Positions 1-11,061 of a stretch of DNA of 64,000 nucleotides are shown one piece after another. A program made the position numbers and the translations under genes. The stretch is from Rotaria macrura (lineage: Eukaryota > Rotifera > Eurotatoria > Philodinida > Philodinidae). Positions within the stretch are counted from its first letter, which is position 1. Each line of letters starts with the position of its first letter. Under the pieces are notes generated by a model. That model saw only the letters and a program-made list of their open reading frames with translations, had not been told where the DNA came from and made no database searches. Location: contig OENT01000606.1 of assembly GCA_900239685.1 (NCBI GenBank), forward strand, positions 1 through 64,000, given 5' to 3'.

Positions 1-1409
1 TACTCTGTGAAAACAGTAACTAGAATTTCAACCAGAATATTTTGAACATGGAGCTCAGAGTGGGACGAACTTACGAAAGAAATGGTACAGTTTTTTGACA
101 AAAACTCTGCTGGATGACAATCCTTTCAAAATGGTGGCATTTTTCTCTGAAAGTTATATATATATATATTTAAGAAATTTATTTCTTCGTGAATGTTTGT
201 CAAAAAGATCTTAAATGTGTACTCTAAGCAAGTGCTGGCGGTATCTTCACATCTGCAAATTCTCGTTTCAAAGTCATAGCTATGATTTCGAAAAGTAATC
301 CAATCTTATAGAGAAAGTTCTTCACTGAAGCATCGACTATCGATAGATCATTCTTCACATTCAGCTATTTTCTTGTGAGATTAATAATTTCTTCTGAACA
401 TGATGAATATTCTCGCAAACCCATGCAGACCGTTGCATTTTTAATAGTTTTCAAATGAGTTTCTTTTGTTCATTTATTAATAATGGTATTTATGAGGCGT
501 ATAATCAACATAAAAGAATAGAATCATTGAATGGATACTATGATTTTCTCTATGTAGTTTATTTTGATGAATTCCGACATTTTAATGAGAAAAATCAAAA
601 CTTTTAGATTCCCTTAATATGTTGTTCTGATTCTGACTAAATAGCTGAGGTGACTCCTGAGAATTTCAGCAGTGTTCACACTTCCAAAAACTGAAATTAC
701 GGAAATTTTGACAACAGTTTTCTTTGAGTTCACGGTGTTCTTGGAAATTACAGAAACTTCCGTAATTTCCTTTATTGGTAATCTGAATATACCTCGCTGT
801 ATGACAGTTTCGATGATGTATGTAGTGAATAATATGAATGTTCTTTGCAAAATCTTGATTCAGTTAGTATGAACTCGATCATTCATTCTTATGAAACCTT
901 AACACTAAATTAATTTTCATATTCGACTCAAGCAACTATTATCATACACGTTAGTATTTTCATATCTAATCAATGAAAGAGTTCACGATTGTTATAAAAT
1001 TAATTAGTAATGAAAAACAATATGTTTGAGTATGATCAGTCATTCAAAAAAAGATTTCAAACCAAAAGCTTATGCTACGTATATAGTTTTTAATGGGAAT
1101 ACATAGAGGGGGAAATTTTGTAGAAAGTTATATTGACTCATAAAAGAGATGAAAAGATACTACGAGTACTATTTTTCGACATTAAAATTTGACTGGCTTT
1201 GTTACATGACGGATCAATTTAGGTATACACTACGCCACTGATATGGTTGCAAATGTTTGTTATTTTTTTCCTTTAAATTTGCTATGTAATCGGTACTCTG
1301 AGGCTGTTCTTTTTCTCTGTATACCTGAATTTGCTTCGTCATCAAGATTTATATATATATGCCTTTACTCTTTACAGCACTTATCATTGTTTGATTAAGT
1401 ATCATATAA
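1..1409. other. Non-coding stretch upstream of the SDR-like gene
   Basis: No convincing coding region is seen; the short open frames around 614-872 overlap on both strands and look like chance. A TA microsatellite lies at about 158-173 and a TATA-like run at about 1350-1361, roughly 50 bases before the start codon at 1410. The 20 bases around 1225-1245 contain the reverse of a cagtggcgta-type terminus often seen at decayed transposon ends, which is only suggestive. Confidence 0.5.
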
Positions 1410-2471
1410 ATGGCCTCTTCAAAAATCAAGGTTTTTCTCACTGGTGCAACTGGATATATAGGTGGGAGTATTTTAACTGCGCTTCTTCAACACTCCAATG
1501 CTGAGAATTTCAATATTACTGCTCTCATTCGTGGCGATGAGGAAAGAATTAAGAAATTATCATCGCTTCAAGTTACACCTCTGATTGGTTCGAATGATTC
1601 CTTCGAAATCATTGAAAAAGCCGCAAGTGAATCTCATGTTGTCATTCACACTTCCAATTCAGCTGATGATTTCCCATCGACCAAAGCCATTATATCTGGT
1701 TTGAATAAAAGAACACAGGAAACGGGAAAACCTGCAATCTATATACATACAAGTGGTACAGGCGTTCTTACAGAAGATGTTCGCGGTAAAGCTGGCTCAG
1801 ATACAGTCTACTGTGATCTTAATACTGACCAAATTAATGGTCTTGCCGATGAACAACCTCATCGTGAAATAGATCTTTTCATAATTAACTCAGCTGATGC
1901 AAATCCTCTTTTAAAAACTGCCATCATTCTTCCTCCTCTTATTTATGGCATTGGTACTGGTCCATTCAATCGAACTTCTGTACAACTTCCTGTTCTTATT
2001 CGAGCAGCGTTGAAACGACATAAAGCCGAAATGATTGGACCAGGTCAAGCAACATGGAATAACGTTCATATAGGTGATCTATCCGATGCTTATGTTATTA
2101 TGTTCGATCAACTTCTTGATGCGTATGGTCCTCATGCTCTAGTTGATGTACAACCTAGCCCATATCTAGCAACTGGACGAGAAGGCTACTATTTTGCTGA
2201 GAATGGACGACATAGTTGGAAACAACTCTCACAAAAAATCGGTGAAGTTTTATACAAAAGAGGTGCAGTTCAATCATCGGAAGTGACAAGTTTTCCAGAC
2301 GATGAAGTAGAGAGCAGTCTCTATGGTAAATATAGTTGGTACCTAGTGGGTAGTCAGTCGAATTCCAAAGCTGAACGAGTCAGAAAATTAGGATGGAATC
2401 CACATCGACCAAGTATTTTTGATAGTGTTGAAGAACAAGTTGATGTTCTAATCAATGAGGTCAAAAAATAA
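1410..2471 (+). CDS. NAD(P)-binding SDR/epimerase-like protein, single exon
   Basis: 353-residue intronless open frame, apparently complete. Residues 9-18 form a Rossmann dinucleotide-binding turn of the extended/atypical short-chain dehydrogenase type (GxxGxxG, FLTGATGYIGG), followed by a basic residue after strand 2 (about residue 41) that could favour NADP. A substrate-binding region with PPLIYGIGTGPFN lies near residues 175-190, and the C-terminus has the KLGWNP motif usual in NmrA/epimerase-like enzymes. Start chosen at the first ATG, with a TATA-like run about 50 bases upstream; AATAAA lies at 2570-2575, about 100 bases past the stop. Substrate unknown. The overall build resembles fungal NAD-dependent epimerase/dehydratase proteins. 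Lack of introns in a genome full of them makes horizontal acquisition plausible, but this is inferred from memory, not a search. Confidence 0.85.
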   Translation: MASSKIKVFLTGATGYIGGSILTALLQHSNAENFNITALIRGDEERIKKLSSLQVTPLIGSNDSFEIIEKAASESHVVIHTSNSADDFPSTKAIISGLNKRTQETGKPAIYIHTSGTGVLTEDVRGKAGSDTVYCDLNTDQINGLADEQPHREIDLFIINSADANPLLKTAIILPPLIYGIGTGPFNRTSVQLPVLIRAALKRHKAEMIGPGQATWNNVHIGDLSDAYVIMFDQLLDAYGPHALVDVQPSPYLATGREGYYFAENGRHSWKQLSQKIGEVLYKRGAVQSSEVTSFPDDEVESSLYGKYSWYLVGSQSNSKAERVRKLGWNPHRPSIFDSVEEQVDVLINEVKK

Positions 2472-4794
2472 CTTTCATTGAATAGCAATCATGATAATTA
2501 ATCTATGAAATATATTGTTCGTTTTGAACTAGTTAGTTTCTATGTTTTAATTCTGTTTTATATACTTACAATAAACATCTCAATACTGATATTGAACAAT
2601 GACAAGGGATGTTACATTGTGAAATTCTCAACTGATTGACTGTCATTTAGTAAACGGAAAATCATAAGCAAAACAAAGAAATAAAAGTGTGCTACTTCGT
2701 ATCCCTCGCATCATTATCTTTTGTGTAGGCTCACACTGTTTCTAACAAAAGAATATATATTAATTGAAAAAGGCCAGAAACAGTACAAATGTTGAGAAAT
2801 TTCACGTGTTCACCAATCAAGGTACAGTAGGATAAATAATCTGACTCGGATTTTTTTAACGAGGGTCAATATACTGTGTATATCAAGTTTATTTATTACA
2901 AGAGTGAAGAGTTTTGAACATTACCTTGACCAGTGAGAACACGGAATGGATGAATTAACATCAATCAAAAATACACGTAGACCTATTTTATTTCCATTCA
3001 ATGGTAATCAAAATCAGGACTGTTTTAGGAATGGGTGAAATTCAGGGGTAGTGGGATCATGTTGGAGGTTGCTCACACCCTAAACTGAAAAATTGATTTA
3101 TCATACAATACTTATAATAAACTTATGAAAGACAGTCAAAATTTAATACCAATTCTCTCGCTAATAAAACTAAGTTCAGATTCTTGATGATGCTTGGTTA
3201 GTAATCTGATACACATGAGAGATGGAAAATAGCAAAACCTTCATATTTGAGCTCCAATGAAAAGCTTGAAGTCTCCTGTTTTCCCTACTACGAATACGTA
3301 TTACACTTGTCGGTAATATTTGAATCATACTTTTATAGTTATATAGTATAGTGTGCTTTATTCGTGTTGTTAGAAAGTCCTCTTTAGTTAGTAAATAAAA
3401 GTGAGTGCTAGATTTTCATCTGCAGAAAAACGTTTTTTAAAAATGCAAGATATTGACAGATGGTGTTTACATTCAGCACTACTTGTTATACATTCGTGTC
3501 TCTATCGAGCTGAAGAGTAAAAATGATATTTTGGACTTTTGTAAAATATGGATTTACCATCTAATTGGCCTGTAGCTTCTGAAAAAGTGAAGCTAACACT
3601 TTTCGTTCACATGTTTGGTTCACTTTTGGGCATTTATTGAAAATCATTATTATAGAGCGTCTCAAATACACATTCCCATCAACCTTGTTTTTGAGTTGAT
3701 CATTCTCATTGGTGGATGTAGTATTATTCTTGTTCTTTGAATAACTACGCAATTTAGTTTCGTCATGTGACTGATAGGTATACTAATTCAGTGTCAATAT
3801 AGGAAGCATTTTGTAAACACGAAAAAGTCAACGATAAAATTAGAAAAATCTCGCCAATGTGGTCCATATTGATTCGACCATTCTGCTCAAAGGTTAGTTA
3901 GTTTGAACTGAAGTGACTTGAGTTCGTTTTAATATCCCTTGCTTTCGAGGGGATCCATTGAAGTATATACAGTCTAAACAAGTACAGAGATCTGGTTGAT
4001 ATTGTACACAACTTTTCTCCTAATTACTATTATTCATATCGTACCTGGCACCGATCAAAACATCGTGTATGGTGAACATTTTCCTCTGGTCATTATTGTA
4101 CACGAAAATTTCTGCATTATAAGTTCGGCAATAAAAAAAAATATTTCTGTCACATGTACTTTGCACTGTGTCATCCTCGGATATTTTATCGGTGATAGCT
4201 GATTTGATATTGTTTCTTCATTATATACATATCATCAAAAATTAAAAGCAACTATTCCGTATATTTTAATCGCTTTATACTGTATTAAGTAGCGTCAAAA
4301 CCGAATAAAAGATTGAACTATCCAAAAGAATGCACGATTGTATATCAACATTGAACGAATATTTAACAGGCGATATCAAATGAAACTTGTGCCAGTCAAA
4401 TACAAACATACAACTCTATATGCAGGATGAAACCATGCAAGGCAGGCAAAATTAAAAGATTCAATTGTTTCAGTGTGGTAGTATATCATGATAGCATGAT
4501 CCCATAAACATTGGGTCCAGTGTCTGACTATTCAAATAGGACAAAATTGTTAATGACGATGACAACTATCAAAATCGAAATCTTGATTGCTAGAAATTAT
4601 ATAGTTGAGATTGTAGCTTAGTAAATAATAACAGAATACAATCTTTTATATAAGAAATTCAGGCAGCCCTCGAACATTAGTCTTTTGAAAATAAATGAGT
4701 CACTTTGGTTTGATTTATTTTGATATCGAGTTAAGACAATTATTAACTGTTTTATTCGAATAATATTTCCATCGTACTTCTCGTTTGACTATAG
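2472..4794. other. Intergenic stretch between the SDR-like gene and PHYH
   Basis: Starts with the 3' end and AATAAA signal (2570-2575) of the SDR-like gene. No gene is recognised afterwards; short open frames at 3561-3752 and 3996-4202 show no domain. The first coding exon and promoter of PHYH should lie in the last few hundred bases. An ATG at 4696 is one possible start but is not supported by phase or similarity. Confidence 0.5.
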
Positions 4795-6037
4795 ATAAAG
4801 TCCATAGCTGATGTGAGACGGCAACTGTGTTACACGATTCCCAATGGTAATCTCACATTAGAACAGCGTCAGTTTTATGAAGACAACGGTTTCATCATCA
4901 TACAAAAACTTATTTCACGTGCTATACTCGAACGACTCCGGTAAGTGAAAAATAATCTCTGAAGATCCAATCGTGAGATATGGGATTTAGAAAACGATTC
5001 GAAGACGTTTGTTCAGGAAAAATTCAAGTACCCGGTATGACAATAATGAAAGATGTGATCTATGCCAAGTCAAAATCGATAGCTGAAGAGAAAACTATTA
5101 GTCGAATTCAAGATTTTACATTGGATGATGAATTTTTCAAATATTGTTGTCTACCTGAACTTGTGCAATACGTTGAAAATTTTACTGGTCCTAACATAAT
5201 GGCCATGCATACGATGGTGAAATTTTCTCTTGATCCAAAACTACGATTATCTACTATATTATTGTCTTCTCTAGTTGATTAACAAACCACCAGACACGGG
5301 AAAAGAAACATCCCGACATCCACTTCATCAAGATTTGTATTTTTTCCCATTTCGACCAGCTAATCGCATAGTATGTGCATGGACAGCACTGGAACATACA
5401 CATCGTGAAAATGGATGTCTTGCTGTATTACCAGGTACACATAAAGGCAAACTGGAGCAACATGTATATCCAAACTGGAAAGTAATCAATGAAAGGATAA
5501 ACAATAAGTAAAAATTAGGATAAATTGTTCTTTTTTGTTTCGAAGGGAGGTATCAACAAACTATACTTGGGTATTGAGAATTTTGATTCTAATAAGAAAA
5601 GACAATACGTAGAAATGTGGGAAGGTAATATTTCAATAACTTTTGTTATTATTTAATTTTTGTTGATTATTTTTCTTGAGGTGATACAATCTTTTTTCAT
5701 CCGTTACTTATTCACGGTAGCGGTACTAATCGAACACAAGGATTTCGCAAGGTATTTGAAGCAAGATTCATCAATCTATTTCTGATTTTCTACATAGATT
5801 ATTACATGCCATTTTGCTGATTCATCGTGTCACTATATTGAATGTGAAGATTTTCAAGAACCAATGGCAAATGAGTACAAAGATATATTTCGTAAACAGA
5901 CAGGACGTCAAGATGTGACATTTCAAGTGAGTAACATCAAAGTTTTGCAAACACAAAATCTTTGGTTTGATATTTTCTACCAGGATCTCTGGAGACATCG
6001 CAGTCGACTTGTACAAGGCAAACGAATCAATATTTAA
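4795..6037 (+). CDS. PHYH: Phytanoyl-CoA 2-hydroxylase (PHYH), 7 exons seen, 5' end open
   Basis: Fe(II)/2-oxoglutarate dioxygenase of peroxisomal phytanic-acid alpha-oxidation. Exons read as 4795-4940, 4991-5216, 5275-5481, 5546-5624, 5681-5751, 5798-5926 and 5984-6037; introns are 46-64 bp and phases close exactly, giving 303 residues. Animal PHYH signatures are clear: [14 protein letters not shown] near the start, [32 protein letters not shown] carrying the HxD iron ligands, [15 protein letters not shown], and [11 protein letters not shown] with the distal iron histidine, followed by [10 protein letters not shown] containing the 2-oxoglutarate arginine. The vertebrate protein is about 338 residues; the missing N-terminus, which in mammals carries a PTS2 peroxisome signal, must be in an upstream exon because a stop precedes the first exon in frame and a good acceptor (tatag) sits at 4790-4794. 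The last residues (RINI) are not a classical PTS1. All catalytic residues are intact. Confidence 0.95.
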
Positions 6038-6319
6038 AAACCCAAGAACTGTTTTCAGCGTGCATGCAATGTTGCGTTTCATTGATACGAGGAATTTATT
6101 CGCTTTTCTCCTTCTAAATCAATAATAAAATTAGCATTGCTCGATATCAAAATTAAAATAAGCACTACGTCATTAATAGTGGCATAGCCATAGATGGGCC
6201 AGATGAGGCTCAGTCCCATTAGCGGAATTTTAAGCCCTACCACATTTACTTTGAAATTAATGAGCGTTTAAATAAAAACAGACGATATTCAATTGAGTAA
6301 ATTATTTGGAATAAAACAG
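6038..6319. other. Short spacer with a possible decayed transposon terminus
   Basis: Bases 6178-6240 begin tagtggcatagccatag and continue G-rich, resembling the GTGGCGTAGCC-type terminus of several animal DNA transposons. No matching opposite end was found. Confidence 0.25.
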
Positions 6320-7308
6320 AATTCACTTCAATGAGATCGTCCTGGTTTTGCCAAAACCTACAATAAACTAGGGTTCTTATATCACAAACAGAACAAATTC
6401 AAGAATGCATTAACTTGATACTTCAAGGCTTTGCAAATTCAGCTGAAAGTGCGTTCCCAGGATCACCTCGACATTGCAACATTTTACAATAGCATTGCAA
6501 TTGTGTGCTCACATGGGCAGGATTTCGAAAAATCAATTGCTGGGTTAGAGTTGGCTATTGAAATAAGACAAAAACTATTGCCATCTGATCATTCTCTTCT
6601 AGGCGAGACTTATTGCAGCTTAGTAGTGGTCCTTCAAAACCAGAAAAACTACAAAAAATCACGAGAAGCGTTTGAGAAAAGTCTTGACATACAACTGAAA
6701 TTATTACCGATAAATTACAACAGTATTGCTGATTCTTACAACGATCTTTCACAAGTTTATTATAAACAAGGTCATACTATAGCTGCAGTAGAATGTCTTC
6801 AAAAGACTTAAGACATGCACCATAAATCACTATCACCGAATCTTTCAGCATTATCGATGACTTACAACAGATTAGGTGGAACATACTGCCAAGAAGAAAA
6901 ACTTAAGGAATTACTGGCGATGTTCGAACATTGTCACGAAATTGAAGTGAAACTTCATTCACCTACGCATCTTGCAATTATTGAATGTCTGAACAATATT
7001 TCACATGTTTGCAGTGCACTTGGTGGCTATAACAGAGCAATCAACAGTCTCAGACAAGTTCTCCATATTCAATGCAACTCACTTCCGCCAAATCATTTAG
7101 AGTTCAGTACAACTTACTTCAATCTAACAGAGACGTTCTTTAAACAAGCAAGTTAAGGGAAGCACTCGAGAATATCAAAGAGAAGTATAATGTGGATGCG
7201 AAGAATCTCCCGTCCGATCACTCCCAAGTGAAACTACGACGTATATGGAATTGTCATACTCGAAATTCTTCTCTGGTATCAGTTTCCAAAGAAATAATTC
7301 CGAAATAA
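6320..7308 (+). pseudogene. Kinesin-light-chain-like TPR protein remnant
   Basis: One frame (codons at 6320, 6335, 6431, 6815) encodes about six tandem 42-residue tetratricopeptide repeats of the kinesin-light-chain/TPR_12 kind, with the recurrent pattern LPSDHxxxAxxYxxLxxVYxxQxxYxxAxxxxxKxLxIQ. It is interrupted by in-frame stops at 6332-6334, 6416-6418 and 6809-6811. The repeat then continues after a frame change near 7145-7155 (KLREALENIKEKYNVD onwards). No start codon or N-terminal domain is visible. In bdelloid rotifers such repeats are often the C-terminal part of large TPR proteins, some fused to an arginine ADP-ribosyltransferase; none is visible here. Similarity survives through all breaks, so decay looks recent. 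A spliced gene is unlikely because the stops fall inside repeat units with no GT-AG pair around them. Confidence 0.8.
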
Positions 7309-8118
7309 ATTCTTGTAAAAACTGTAGTACTCAAACTCATCGCTGAACTTAAAGTTCGCATTAAGGCTGATGAAGTCTGTTAATAGTGCAGATATATTTT
7401 CTCCTTATTTTCCCCCTGTTTTGGCATCCCTACACCTCAAGGTGAGTTCGACCGATCGTGATGCGTTTCGATCCTGTTTAAGGGTTCAACTGAAAACGAC
7501 TGTTTGTTTTTCGATAATAAATGTTTCATAGGTAGTTATGGTTCCGGATCTGCTATAACATACACCCTCATTGCTATACCATATAACGTTACCTATCAAC
7601 TTGTCCTAAAAATTACACACCACACCCTCTTTGGCTAATACTCAGTGAATGAAATTATGCTTTATCTAGAACGGCAAGAGTTACATTTGAACAATAGATT
7701 CCGTCATCAGAACTCGAACTGTACAAACTTGCAATGTTTATTAGTGTAAGCTTTATAACTTCAAGTTATACTTTTCTTGATGTAGCATGTTTCACAGATC
7801 TTGAAATTTTTTATGACTCTGCTTAATATGAATATATTTAGATGTCATCATAAGAAATTAAATTTATTGGTTTGATTCTATCGAAATCTTTCAATTTTTT
7901 TCGCTCTACTATGGATGACCTAATCATTTAAAGACTATAAATTATCATTTCATTTTTATTTGCATAAGTTTGATCCAAACATACATTATCTAGGTTTAAG
8001 ATTTCACCATATAAACCGCAGTTTAAATATTTATTCTAAGCTTGAGTCATTTATATGTATTTCTAATGCCTACAGCAATATGCTACCGTTATAGCAGATA
8101 GATATTATATTTGACTAC
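7309..8118. other. Intergenic stretch
   Basis: No gene or repeat recognised. It is AT-rich sequence between the TPR remnant and the 3' end of the MetE-like pseudogene. Confidence 0.4.
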
Positions 8119-11061
8119 TTAAAAACTACGCAACAACAATTTAAAGAAAATTTTTATAAGAGTTAGTATGAAACGACTCTTTTGTATTGATAGATTGAGT
8201 ATTTCTTCAGCTAGTTTTGTTCCTTCCACTCTGGCTCGAATCTTTTCATAAAATTTTTCTCTTGTAATCGATTCATTATCGTTATATGGAGAAAATCCAC
8301 AATCATCTGTTGTACTTAGTTGGTCAATAGGAATGTATTTAGCCGCCTTGAGAATTCACTCTCGAACTGGTTCAGGTGTTTCTACATGTAAATCTCTTGG
8401 GTCAATAACACCAAGGAACGCACGATGTTGAGGTTTGATAAGTTTGCTAGTCAGAGATAGAATACTTTCTCGATCTGGTTCAGTTGTTATTTGTAAATAA
8501 AAATTGGTCAATTTAAGTTGAAAAACTTCACATAATACTCGTGAGTAATCAACATCCGAAGAATGAACGCTACCTCTATCATTATCTATGACGAAAACAA
8601 TAGAAAAACTAGATGGTATTCGAGTTTCACTCGACTACGAAATGCGGTGCGAAGCACTATCGAAAATCGAAAAAAATGAAATATTCGACAAAAATGAATG
8701 AGTAATTATACGATCATTGACGATTAGAGTTTCTCGTCCAGTTCTTAAGGCTCTACAGATCTGAAAGTTTTCTTGTCGGCTATTTTAATGGAAAAAGTTT
8801 ATCTTCTATATGTCAGCTGATCAAAAACACAAATGGTTTAAAAATTAACCATGAAAACCTTCATCGCTAATGAAACTCGGTTAAATCGTATCGACATATT
8901 TCGAAAGAAAGTGTTTGATTGATCGTTTAATTATATGGAAGATTCATTTTCTATAATCAGTTTTAATTGCAGTTATATTGCATATGAATACAAACACTGC
9001 TGCATAGCAGCTGTTCATATTGTCGATTTTTATAATATCAAAATGAGAATAATCTAACACCTTTAACCCTTATACACCCCACCTGAGATTCAGCTAGACC
9101 TCAGTAAGATTCAATTTCATCCCCTCTATTCGTAACTATAGCTCAAAATTTGTATTGTGAAATATGCTTCAGCGACACTAGAGTTTGCTGATAACATCAG
9201 GCGATGAGATTCTGTTGTTACTAATGCGCAAAGCTATCTTTAAGTACGCGTAGATTCTGAGTATGCGATGGAAGTTTCAAACCCTTCAAGCATAGAATAC
9301 AGCACCAAAGTAAAAAGAAAGGCTGGATAAATATCATTCGGGTTAATTGTAATTCTGTTTTTTCTTGTAGCTAAAGTCTTTTGTAGAACTACTGTAACTC
9401 CAGGATAAGATAATAACAGTTTTATATTTAAATTATCTTTTATCAGCCTGGGATCCAATAGATCCTAGGTTGGCTTTAAGTGATAGTCTTACCGGTGGAC
9501 GTATTTAGGTTAAGATTCGGCAGTTTCATGAGCTGCATATTTAAAAGGAAACCACACACATCATGACACAGAACTGTATATATTCGAATTTTAATCTAAA
9601 TAGTGTTCAATCATTTTTTTTTCTCAAGCTTCGTCCTCGAAAACAACGGGACAACAGTTGATGACTAGCAATGTGTTGGCTGAGATAGAAAAAGAAACGA
9701 AATTGGAAGAAACACAATAATTCATGGAGAAAGGAAAATCAGCTGTGAAGTCAATAGCAATCGTGTTTTCTAGTGAAGTTGTTTACGTAACACCGAACAT
9801 AAATTTTTCATTCCATCATTCGAAAACGACAATTTTCTGCCTACACAAATTAGCTGAAGAAAGTCATACAGTGTTTGAGAACTAATGATAATAATTTTCG
9901 TGACAACCAAGTTCAAAAGAATAAAGTTGATTGAATATTAATTATCTCTGATTCATTATCTATTATCAACTGTGTTCACAGCTGTCTCAAGTATAAAAAA
10001 GTAGACTGATGACTAACTTTAACTGCTGACGTCATTTTAATTATCTTGAAGCCTCAAAACTGAAATTTACATGCGAATTTGCGACTTTGGAATGATATTT
10101 GGGAGTTAATAGAACCTTCGATTAGAGATTTGAAAAAAAGGGAGCATTTCAATCGCGACACTATCAGTTCACGTTTCAATGAGAAATTTCTGATTTTCGA
10201 CTCTCGAGATCATCGCGACACAACGATCACTTTTATGCGTACGCGAGAAAAAAAGAAAACTCGCGAAGGACTACATAAATGCTGTGCTTCGCACCGCATT
10301 AATAATTTTCGTCGGAAATTCAAAGATATTTCAATCGACCTGAGCAAACATGTACGCCTAATTTCTATCTTTCTTCTTCATTAAAACGATCTAACATTCG
10401 ATTATTAATATCAATAAATTCTTGAAGTAAATTCCCATTGGGGTCCATTTTCAATGATAATCTAGCCTTCGCAAAATCGAGTTGAACTTTGTCTGCACCT
10501 GCTTCTAAATATTGTCGAACATCTTTTTCTGCTTCATTTATCAAATCATTGAGAAATTGTTCTCTTGAGTAATTTTTAATTGTGTCTCCAGTATAAACAA
10601 GTGAAAAAGCAGATGGAGTTATTACTGCTTGCTTTAAAGGACGTACAGTATGCTTTTGTGCTACTCGGAGATAGTTAACAGCAAATGTAGCATAACGAAA
10701 GGGTGGTTGAATTACTTGCGGAAGAGAACGCTGATGCCCATCAGCATAAGTGATTGTTGTTATATTTGTATCATCAAATGAATAATTATATCGTACTAAT
10801 TCATAGATCTATTTATTGATTGATTAATGTACTGGACAAAAAAACAATTAAAACTCACAGGATAATTATGAAATGAAGGTTTTGTTAGTTCACCATCAGT
10901 TAATTGTGATGAACAAGTCTGTGCAAGATCACGTAAGACATGCCTTTTTCTTGCCAAAACGTTAACTGATTCGTTGATAATTTCCCATCTTGATGAGCTC
11001 GTTGAGCTTCAACTAATTCAGCAGAAAGAGGTGACGAACCAATTAATTCAGTTGGAATCAT
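8119..11061 (-). pseudogene. MetE-like (cobalamin-independent methionine synthase C-terminal family) gene, inactivated
   Basis: Reverse-strand gene read as exons 11061-10859, 10808-10340 and 8585-8119. The start MIPTELIGSSPLSAELV, then TDGELTKPSF, AEKDVRQYLEAGADKVQLDF, HVC, FLGVIDPRDLHVETPE, TTDDCGFSP and KIRARVEGTKLAEE, are the signatures of the UROD/MetE-like family found in fungi and bacteria. The zinc ligands (His and Cys of HVC, Glu of TTEPDRE, Cys of DDCGF) are still present. Three lesions break it: a frame change in exon 1 around 10955-10970, TAG at 10367-10365 where CAG (Gln) is expected, and TGA at 8358-8356 where CGA (Arg) is expected. Intron 1 is 50 bp (10809-10858); intron 2 is 1754 bp (8586-10339) with clean gt-ag borders and a phase that joins HVCS to DNDRGSVHSSDVDY. 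Family is sure; loss of function is very likely unless stop codons are read through. Confidence 0.85.
8586..10339 (-). other. Long intron with terminal inverted repeats, possible transposon insertion
   Basis: This 1754 bp intron is about 35 times longer than the gene's other intron. A 17-base perfect inverted pair (aatgcggtgcgaagcac at 8641-8657; its complement at 10284-10300) sits 55 and 39 bases inside the two ends. No transposase is recognisable; the open frame at 9240-9458 has no domain. Flanking target duplications were not found, so an aged non-autonomous element is only a proposal. Confidence 0.5.

Noticed and set aside
4696-4760. ATG at 4696 as first exon of PHYH
   Set aside because: Encoded residues do not resemble the PHYH leader and no donor fits the phase of the exon at 4795.
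9240-9458. 72-residue open frame inside the long MetE-like intron as a possible transposase
   Set aside because: No DDE/D, zinc-finger or other motif; too short.
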